This document shows positions 55,001-59,929 of a stretch of 64,000 nucleotides of DNA, in pieces. A program made the position numbers and the translations under genes. The notes under the pieces are model-generated. The model was not told the DNA's origin. It saw only the letters and a list, made by a program, of their open reading frames with translations, and did not search any database. Location of the stretch: assembly GCF_000737325.1 (NCBI RefSeq), contig NZ_CP011125.1:2852001-2916000 (forward strand). Reading direction: 5' to 3'. The stretch is from Sandaracinus amylolyticus. GTDB taxonomy: Bacteria > Myxococcota_A > Polyangia > Polyangiales > Sandaracinaceae. Position 1 is the stretch's first letter; every line of letters starts with the position of its first letter.

Positions 55001-55116
55001 TCGGGATGTCGGGGATGTTCGTGGCTGGGCTGGGGATCGCGGCGCGGAGGAGGATCGCGGGGTGGCTCGCGAGCGTGCGGGCGCGGGTGGGGGCGGGGGC
55101 GGCGGGGCCGGGGTGA
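52027..55116 (+). CDS. large envelope protein with beta-sandwich repeats and C-terminal membrane helices
   Basis: The 1029-aa protein starts at ATG 52027 behind GAGGT. A signal peptide (AAALSASVLSSSLF, AQEGTVRV near cleavage) leads to about 850 residues of predicted beta-strand-rich sequence with many short Ala/Glu/Val strands. Two or three hydrophobic segments lie at the C-terminus (VALGWLLGIVGALLVWVGLL, VAALAASAVLGAAVLAVALGW, WGPVGMSGMFVAGLG) and end in a basic tail. I do not recognise the family. It follows the sigma and anti-sigma/VWA genes directly and probably acts as their periplasmic sensor or partner. That is inference from operon position. Confidence 0.72.
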   Translation: MSLARFVAAAALSASVLSSSLFHHGTALAQEGTVRVPLATWQQLASAAPTAPRASIGVTRVMISVDDELVATVRASVAIRAREAGAEALVLPPGVVLREASANGAPIDLAPTRDGLVWIVETAGSHSLELVYDVPGARADDGASIGIPLPLAPSVQVSAVLPADAASASFVPAINPHFEDGVLEAIVPGGSGALLAWRTLEATTTPAPSRALYRGELASGAVRFEAELDVELAHDEAVLVPLFPRDVALAVLEVDRTAAPIRTTDDGRLAALVRGRGRHVLHATFEVPITSERGLPGARVPIPEVPVSRFELAIPGDKDVRVEPAVAVHRTRRGASTLVSFHVPMRSEVQLAWPEALPETAEGAPELRAAATLVHVVRAEEGLLRATAHVEYQLARGSASRLELRVPHGVEVDAVRADAAEVADFRVAGERERVLTVFLDRAFGPTLAQDVVALEIDYEVLLGRAGPFEVPLLEARGVRRQRGLAALLATRDLVLEPASEEGLVRVGENQLPAAIRARIDATIAHVFRWSDAPPALRATTATRPREAARFDARLDALVSLGDASTTAWAAIDVRVKSGSLSELVVALPEGASLLDVVAPSLREHRLEGSRVRLSFTQEMEGDVHVELRWERIVAAGETELDAPMAHVEGADVEQGRVAIEATAAVEVEPARAEGLSPVEVSELPEELVVRSESPVLLAYRWAHASPAPRLALRVARHRRAELREAAIDDATYRTLVTSDGLAVTVATWMVRNEREQFLRVALPAGSELWSARVGGRAETPAIAGDVLMIGVVRAEGAFPVEIVYATPIARLGALGRLALPLARPEAIAARTRWEVLLPDGARWSAPSSELAVRSREPAVGEAPFVHGIAMQGGERIVLEGLFVEREGRAPSVSIAYASGAGVALGWLLGIVGALLVWVGLLGVVMARSGVIVVPEQGEAGMVELATYRVAASAQRATTTRRGVAALAASAVLGAAVLAVALGWLETSAWGPVGMSGMFVAGLGIAARRRIAGWLASVRARVGAGAAGPG

Positions 55117-55122
55117 GCGTGT

Positions 55123-55257
55123 CGGCGTGGGGGCGTGAGCGTGAGCGTGAGCGTGGGCGTGAGCGTGAGCGTGAGCGTGAGCGTGTCGCGTGAGCGTGAG
55201 CGTGAGCGTGTCGCGTGAGCGTGGGCGTGAGCGTGAGCGTGTCGCGTGGGCGTGAGC
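55123..55257. repeat. GTGAGC hexamer repeat block
   Basis: After the 1029-aa gene, the plus strand is a run of GTGAGC/GTGGGC hexamers broken by GTGTCGC units. It is purine/G rich on this strand. The rest of the 55117-55516 gap holds a CGGTCGCTCCGCGACCG hairpin-like segment and no gene that I can support. Confidence 0.88.
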
Positions 55258-55516
55258 GATCTGCCGCCTCCGACGCGCGCGGGAGAGAGCCGCTCGGGAT
55301 CCTCAGCTTGCCGCGGTGCTCGGACGCGTCGAGGACGGTCGCTCCGCGACCGCCGTGCTCGCAGTGCTCGCCATGCTCGCTGCGCTGCGCGTGGCTGCGC
55401 GCTGCTCCGCGCGGCGCTGCGCTGCGGGCGAGCGGAGCTCGTCCTCGCTCCGCGTCCCCGACCCGCCCTGCGCGCCGTGGCGGGGGTGGGGCGCCCGAAC
55501 GGGCGAGGAGGTCACG

Positions 55517-55843
55517 ATGCTGAAGGTCTACACGGTCGCACGACAGGCACTCCGGCGGATCGGCGCGATTGCGAGCCTGATCGAGAAGCACGACGGAGAT
55601 CTCGCGCGACAGATGCGACGCGCCGCGACGTCGGTGCTGCTCAACCTGCGCGAAGGATCGCAGTCGCAGGGGCGGAACCGAAACGCCCGCTACTGGAACG
55701 CCGCGGGCAGCGCGAACGAGGTGCTCGGTTGCCTCGATTGCGCTGAAGACCTCGGATACGTGCGCGACGTGGATCCGAGCCTGCGCGCGGAGCTGAGCCA
55801 CGTGGTCGGCGTGACCGTGCGCGTCGCGCGCGGACCGCGGTGA
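55517..55843 (+). CDS. four-helix-bundle protein (23S rRNA intervening-sequence / Avd-like family)
   Basis: The 108-aa protein begins MLKVYTVARQALRRIGAIASL and continues through four amphipathic helices with the typical RRAATSVLLNLREG turn, matching the four-helix-bundle family found in rRNA intervening sequences and near diversity-generating retroelements. No reverse transcriptase or variable-repeat target is in the window, so a DGR role is not supported. A strong GAGGAGG Shine-Dalgarno lies at 55505-55511. It sits alone between repeat blocks, an unusual setting that suggests a small inserted element. Confidence 0.82.
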   Translation: MLKVYTVARQALRRIGAIASLIEKHDGDLARQMRRAATSVLLNLREGSQSQGRNRNARYWNAAGSANEVLGCLDCAEDLGYVRDVDPSLRAELSHVVGVTVRVARGPR

Positions 55844-55920
55844 GACGAGCGCGGCGGGCGTCGGACGCGACGCCCGCCGCGCCGCACCTCGGGTGATCGG
55901 TGCGCCAGTTCCACGCGGCG

Positions 55921-56217
55921 CCGCCGCGCCGGACGTTCCGGCGGGCCATTTCCGCGCGGCGCTGCGGCGCCGGACGTTCCGGTGGGCCATTTCCGCGGCG
56001 CGGTGCGGCGCCGGACGTTCCGGTGGGCCATTTCCGCGGCGCGGTGCCGCGCCGGACGTTCCGGTGGGCCATTTCCGCGCCGCGCTGCCGCGCCGAACGT
56101 TCCGGTGGGCCATTTCCGCGGCGCGGTGCGGCGCCGGACGTTCCGGTGGGCCATTTCCGCGGCGCGGTGCGGCGCCGGACGTTCCGGTGGGCCATTTCCG
56201 CGGCGCGGTGCGGCGCG
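55921..56217. repeat. 41-bp tandem array, 7 copies
   Basis: GGACGTTCC (or GAACGTTCC) cores start at 55931, 55972, 56013, 56054, 56095, 56136 and 56177, an exact 41-base period. Each unit has CCGGA-CGT-TCCGG hairpin arms, GGGCCATTTCCGCG and a variable GCGGCGC segment. A 41-base unit changes frame, so it is not protein coding, and no unique spacers exist, which excludes a CRISPR array. Confidence 0.93.
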
Positions 56218-56510
56218 CTCGCTCCCGCTCCCGCTCCTGCTGCCGCTGCCGCTCCGCGACACCCTCACGCTCCCGCTCCGGCCCACGCTCCGGCCCACGC
56301 TCCCGCGCACGCGCACGCTCCCGCCCGCGCTCCCGCCCACGCTCCCGCCCACGCTCCCGCCCACGCTCACGCTCACGCTCCGGCCCACGCTCCCGCGCAC
56401 GCGCACGCTCCGGCGCACGCGCACGCTCCGGCGCACGCTCACGCTCCGGCGCACGCTCACGCTCCGGCGCACGCTCACGCTCCGGCCCACGCTCACGCCG
56501 GCGCGGGCGC
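56218..56510. repeat. CACGCTC-type hexamer block, inverted relative to 55123
   Basis: The plus strand here reads CACGCTCCGG/CACGCTCCCG/CACGCTCACG units of 6 or 12 bases, the complement of the GTGAGC-type block at 55123-55257. The two together form long inverted complementary tracts about 1 kb apart. Translated, it would give an Ala-His-Pro repeat fused to the next gene, which is rejected as coding because of its hexamer nature. Confidence 0.88.
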
Positions 56511-56586
56511 GTCGCAACGTCCAGCCCCGTCGTTGCGCCGCCTCGCGCGCTCGTGGTTCCCTCCCGGGCTCGGAGGACACGATCAG

Positions 56587-57231
56587 ATGGCGACACTTCA
56601 GAGTGGAGACTCACCCGGACAGCGTGTGAAGGCGGGCGACTTGCTTCTCGACCGCGCCAAGGCGACGCCGACGACGCCGGTCAAGAAGCGCCTCGACGCG
56701 TTCGCGAAGCTGCAGCGCGAGCTCTCGAAGGCGCACGCGGGAGCGCAGAAGGCGATCGCCTCGCACACCGCGCAGGAGCGCAAGGTGGGCGAGGCCGACG
56801 ACGCGCAGGACGCCGGCGTCGAGGCGCTCGCGAGCGCGCTGGTGGGCGCGGGCGCGCCGCGCGCGAAGCCGTTCCAGGGCTACTCCGACCTGACGCCGGC
56901 GGCGCTGGCGAAGCTGCCCCAGGAGAAGCAGGCGCGCGCGGTGATCGCGCTCGCCGGGAAGTGCGCGAAGCACCCCGACGCGCGGGTGAAGAAGGCCGCG
57001 GCTGCGGCGCGCGCGGCGGCGGAGAAGGTGCTCGCGGCCATCGCGCCGCTGACGGGGTTGGAGCGCGCGAAGGCGTCGGCGATCGCGGCGCGCGACGCGA
57101 TCGGCACCCGCTGGGAGAAGGCGTTCAGCGCGGTGAAGCGCGGGGCCAAGAGCGCGGAGGACGACGGCGCGCCCGGTCTGCACGCCGCGCTCTTCGAAGT
57201 GGAGGCACCGCCGCGCAAGAAGAAGAAGTGA
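56587..57231 (+). CDS. hypothetical Ala/Lys-rich helical protein
   Basis: The 214-aa protein begins MATLQSGDSPGQRVKAGD and is mostly Ala/Lys/Glu-rich helices (RLDAFAKLQRELSKAHAGAQKAIASH, AALAKLPQEKQARAVIALAGKCAK) ending in a Lys run. No signal peptide or catalytic motif is seen. Start ATG 56587 is chosen after the repeat DNA; an open frame continues upstream through Ala-His-Pro repeats but is unlikely to be coding. Its stop overlaps the sulfatase-like gene start (GTGA), so the two are translationally coupled. Confidence 0.55.
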   Translation: MATLQSGDSPGQRVKAGDLLLDRAKATPTTPVKKRLDAFAKLQRELSKAHAGAQKAIASHTAQERKVGEADDAQDAGVEALASALVGAGAPRAKPFQGYSDLTPAALAKLPQEKQARAVIALAGKCAKHPDARVKKAAAAARAAAEKVLAAIAPLTGLERAKASAIAARDAIGTRWEKAFSAVKRGAKSAEDDGAPGLHAALFEVEAPPRKKKK

Positions 57232-58379
57232 TCACCGCGCGCATCCGGCTCGTGCTCGTCGCCGCGATGCTCGCCGCATGCGGGGAGCAGGTGCACGAGC
57301 CGATGCGCGCGCTTCCACCGCCGCCGCGCGAAGCGACGCGCGCCGAGAACGTCGTGTGGATCGTGGTCGACTCGCTGCGCGCCGACACGGTCGCCGATCC
57401 TCGCGAGACGCCGACCTTCGCGCGGCTCGCCGAGCGCGGCACGGTGTTCCGCGCGCGCAGCGCCGCGACGTGGTGCATGCCCGCGGTCGCGTCGATGCTG
57501 ACCTCGCTCGACCCCGACCGGCACCACCTGACCGACGTCTCGGCGACCTTGTCACCGGCGGCGTGGACCCTGCCCGAGGTGCTGCGCTGCGAGGGCTTCG
57601 AGACGGCGAGCTTCATCTCGAACGGGTTGCTGTCCGATCCCTTCGGCTTCGATCAGGGCTGGGACCGCCACGTCAACTACGTGCGCGCCGGCGGGTCGGT
57701 CGCCGCGGATCGCGTGCTCGACGACGCGCTGGCGTGGATGGCCCTGCACACCACGCGGCGCTTCTTCGTGCACGCGCAGCTGATCGATCCGTACCGCGCG
57801 GTCGTCGAGCTCGCGTCGTCGGTCCTCGAGCGCGGCCGGCCGCCGATCGAGGCCGAGATCGCCACGCTGCGGGCGCGCTACGCGGAGGCCGTGCGTGCGG
57901 TGGACGCGGCGCTCGCGCGGTTCTTCGAGCAGCTCGACGCGCTGGGCCTGGGCGCCTCGACGCTGGTGGTGATCACCGCGGACCACGGCGCGCTGCTGGG
58001 TGAGGGAGGGCTCCTGGGCACCGGCGTCCTGCTGAATGAAGAGCACGAGGAGCTGCTCGACGTGCCGCTGCTCTTCGTCGGTCCGGCGCGGCCGCCCGCG
58101 AGCGACGACGTGGTGAGCACGCGCGACCTCGCGCCGACCGTGCTCGAGGCGCTCGGCGTCGCGATGCCCGAGCGCTTCGAGGGGCGCAGCTTCGGGCCGC
58201 GGCGGCTGCGCGCGCCCGAGGGGCCGGAGCTCGAGTACGTCGCGCCGAGCGTGGCGCTCACGCGCGAGGATTGTCCCATGGTGCCGGGGTACGGCATGCC
58301 GGCCTGCGACGAGCTGCCGACGGCGGAGGAGCTGCGGCGCGACGTCGAGCCGCTGCCGCATGCGCCGTGCCTTCCGTGA
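57228..58379 (+). CDS. sulfatase / alkaline-phosphatase superfamily lipoprotein
   Basis: The 383-aa protein starts at GTG 57228 overlapping the upstream stop. A lipoprotein signal ends in LAAC. The alkaline-phosphatase/sulfatase fold is shown by VVWIVVDSLRADTV (metal-binding Asp), a nucleophile-region segment WCMPAVASMLTSLDPDRHH, FVHAQLIDPYRA, VVITADHGALLGE (Asp-His) and the LFVGP..RPPA turn. The active site has Cys83 in C-x-P but the Arg of the canonical C-x-P-x-R is Val, so formylglycine maturation is uncertain. It might hydrolyse or transfer a sulfate or phospho group in the envelope. The DAG-kinase-like gene follows after 16 bases. Confidence 0.8.
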   Translation: MITARIRLVLVAAMLAACGEQVHEPMRALPPPPREATRAENVVWIVVDSLRADTVADPRETPTFARLAERGTVFRARSAATWCMPAVASMLTSLDPDRHHLTDVSATLSPAAWTLPEVLRCEGFETASFISNGLLSDPFGFDQGWDRHVNYVRAGGSVAADRVLDDALAWMALHTTRRFFVHAQLIDPYRAVVELASSVLERGRPPIEAEIATLRARYAEAVRAVDAALARFFEQLDALGLGASTLVVITADHGALLGEGGLLGTGVLLNEEHEELLDVPLLFVGPARPPASDDVVSTRDLAPTVLEALGVAMPERFEGRSFGPRRLRAPEGPELEYVAPSVALTREDCPMVPGYGMPACDELPTAEELRRDVEPLPHAPCLP

Positions 58380-58395
58380 CTATGTGCCGGGATGC

Positions 58396-59283
58396 ATGCA
58401 GCGCGGCCTCTTGGTCTGGAACGCACGCGCCGGCGCGCAGGACGACGCGCGTCGCGAGGAGATCGTGTCGCTGCTCGGGCGCGCGCTCGAGCTCGAGATC
58501 CACGAGCTGGAGGAGGGCGCGTCGGCCACGCCCGCCGCGCGCGAGGCGATCGCGCGCGGCGTGGACGTGATCGTCGCGGCGGGCGGAGACGGGACGGTCT
58601 CGAGCTGCGCGAGCGCGGTGCTCGGGACGCGCGCCGAGCTCGCGATCGTGCCGTGCGGGACCAGCAACTCGATCGCGCGCGCGCTCGGACTGCCGACCGA
58701 CGTCGAGGGCGCGTGCGAGGTGATCGCGAGCGGCGCGCCGCGGTGGATCGACGCGGCGCGCGTGGGCGAGCACGCGATGGTGCTGCTCGCGTCGATCGGC
58801 TTCCACGCGAACACGATCGAGTCGACGAGCAGCGAGGCCAAGAGCGCGCTCGGCAAGCTCGCGTACGTGATGCGCGGCCTCGCGCACCTCGGCGAGTTCG
58901 AGAGCTTCGACGCGCGCATCGAGACCGAGCTCGGCAGCGCGAGCCTGCGCGCGATGGCGCTGACGGTCGCGAACATCGCGCCGCCCGAGACGATCTTCGC
59001 GCGCGGCGCGCCCGAGCTGGTCGCCGACGACGGCTGGCTCGACCTGACGCTGGTGAGCGCCGAGACCGCGCTCGGCGCGGTGGCCGCGGGCATCGAGCTG
59101 GTGGCGTCGACGATCGTCGGCGCGGAGGCGACGGGGCCGCACGTGGGATGGGCGCGATGCCGGAAGGCGAGGATCGTCGCGGACCCGCCGCAGCACGTGC
59201 TGGTCGATGGCGACGTGATCGGGATGACGCCGGTCGAGGTGGAGATCGTGGAGAAGGGACTGGCGATCCGGGCGCCGCGCTGA
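58396..59283 (+). CDS. diacylglycerol/lipid kinase family protein (YegS/DagK-like)
   Basis: The 295-aa protein has the DAGK catalytic signature VDVIVAAGGDGTVSSCAS and the PCGTSNSIARALG loop, then SIGFHANTIE and a C-terminal beta domain (DGWLDLTLVSAE, DGDVIGMTPVEVEIVE). These enzymes phosphorylate diacylglycerol or related lipids at the inner membrane. ATG 58396 gives MQRGLLVWNARAG, a usual family start; ATG 58360 would overlap the previous gene. It follows the sulfatase-like lipoprotein, and together they may modify or recycle an envelope lipid (inference). Repeat DNA begins at the stop. Confidence 0.88.
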   Translation: MQRGLLVWNARAGAQDDARREEIVSLLGRALELEIHELEEGASATPAAREAIARGVDVIVAAGGDGTVSSCASAVLGTRAELAIVPCGTSNSIARALGLPTDVEGACEVIASGAPRWIDAARVGEHAMVLLASIGFHANTIESTSSEAKSALGKLAYVMRGLAHLGEFESFDARIETELGSASLRAMALTVANIAPPETIFARGAPELVADDGWLDLTLVSAETALGAVAAGIELVASTIVGAEATGPHVGWARCRKARIVADPPQHVLVDGDVIGMTPVEVEIVEKGLAIRAPR

Positions 59284-59470
59284 GGCGAGTGAGCGTGCGC
59301 GTGAGCGTGAGCGTGCGCGTGAGCGTGAGCGTGCGCGTGAGCGTGAGCGTGAGCGTGCGACGGCGGGTGCGGCGGCGACGGCGGGTGCGGCGGCGACGGC
59401 GGGTGCGGCGGCGACGGCGGGTGCGGCGGCGACGGCGGGTGCGGCGGCGGGTGCGGCGGCGATGGCGGGT
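59284..59470. repeat. hexamer block followed by 18-bp tandem repeats
   Basis: GTGAGC/GTGCGC hexamers run to about 59357 (same orientation as 55123). Then CGACGGCGGGTGCGGCGG repeats at 59358, 59376, 59394, 59412 and 59430, with truncated copies at 59448 and 59460. No gene is supported here. Confidence 0.88.
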
Positions 59471-59483
59471 AGCGCGCGGCATC

Positions 59484-59575
59484 GCGCGGAGCGCGAAGCG
59501 CAAGCCGAGCGATCCGGCGCGATGCGCGAAGCGCGAGCCCGAACGATCCGGCGCGATGCGCGAAGCGCGAGCCGG
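59484..59575. repeat. 34-bp repeat, about 2.5 copies
   Basis: GCGCGAAGCGCGAGCC occurs at 59524 and 59558, and a diverged copy starts near 59484. CGATCCGGCGCGAT links the copies. The unit is a 34-base direct repeat next to a terminator-like hairpin. Confidence 0.75.
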
Positions 59576-59580
59576 TCCGC

Positions 59581-59617
59581 GAGACGTACGAGCCCGCAGA
59601 GCGGGCTCGTGCGTCTC
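59581..59617. terminator. 17-bp hairpin after the repeat block
   Basis: GAGACGTACGAGCCCGC (59581-59597) pairs with GCGGGCTCGTGCGTCTC (59601-59617) around an AGA loop, with one G-U wobble. It is the longest near-perfect stem in this region and could end transcripts from the 56587-59283 operon. Confidence 0.7.
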
Positions 59618-59929
59618 GCTCTTCGCCCACCAAAGAAAGAAGGCGCGCTCTCCCTCCCCGCGCGGCCGAAGCCTCACCAGCCGGGGCGCGGTGCGGGGGT
59701 CCGCGCGCAGATTCCGCAGAGGCCCACCCGCCATCCAGAGCGCAGCGCGAGACAGTGCACGCGAGCGCGCAGCGCTCGCGCGCACGACACCACCTCGCCA
59801 GCTACCTCATCGCGCACCGCACGCGATCCTCGAGGACTGCCCGAGCACGGACCCCCGCACCGCGCCCCTGCCGAAGCCTCCTCCGCGCGCGGCCTCGGCC
59901 CCCTCCACTCGACTACACTCGCGCCTCAA
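59618..59929. other. intergenic region upstream of polA
   Basis: This 312-base gap holds no gene I can support. It contains a GCGAGCG/CGCTCGC hairpin around 59761-59780. TACACT at 59914-59919 ends 10 bases before the polA ATG and may be its -10 element; the -35 is weak. Confidence 0.5.

Noticed and set aside
55517-55843. Avd of a diversity-generating retroelement
   Set aside because: No reverse transcriptase, template repeat or variable repeat is visible nearby.
55921-56217. CRISPR-like array
   Set aside because: The repeats are continuous with no unique spacers and there are no cas genes.
55900-56586. Ala-His-Pro repeat N-terminus for the 56587 gene
   Set aside because: It is a translation of hexamer repeats and the 41-bp array; the true gene starts at 56587.
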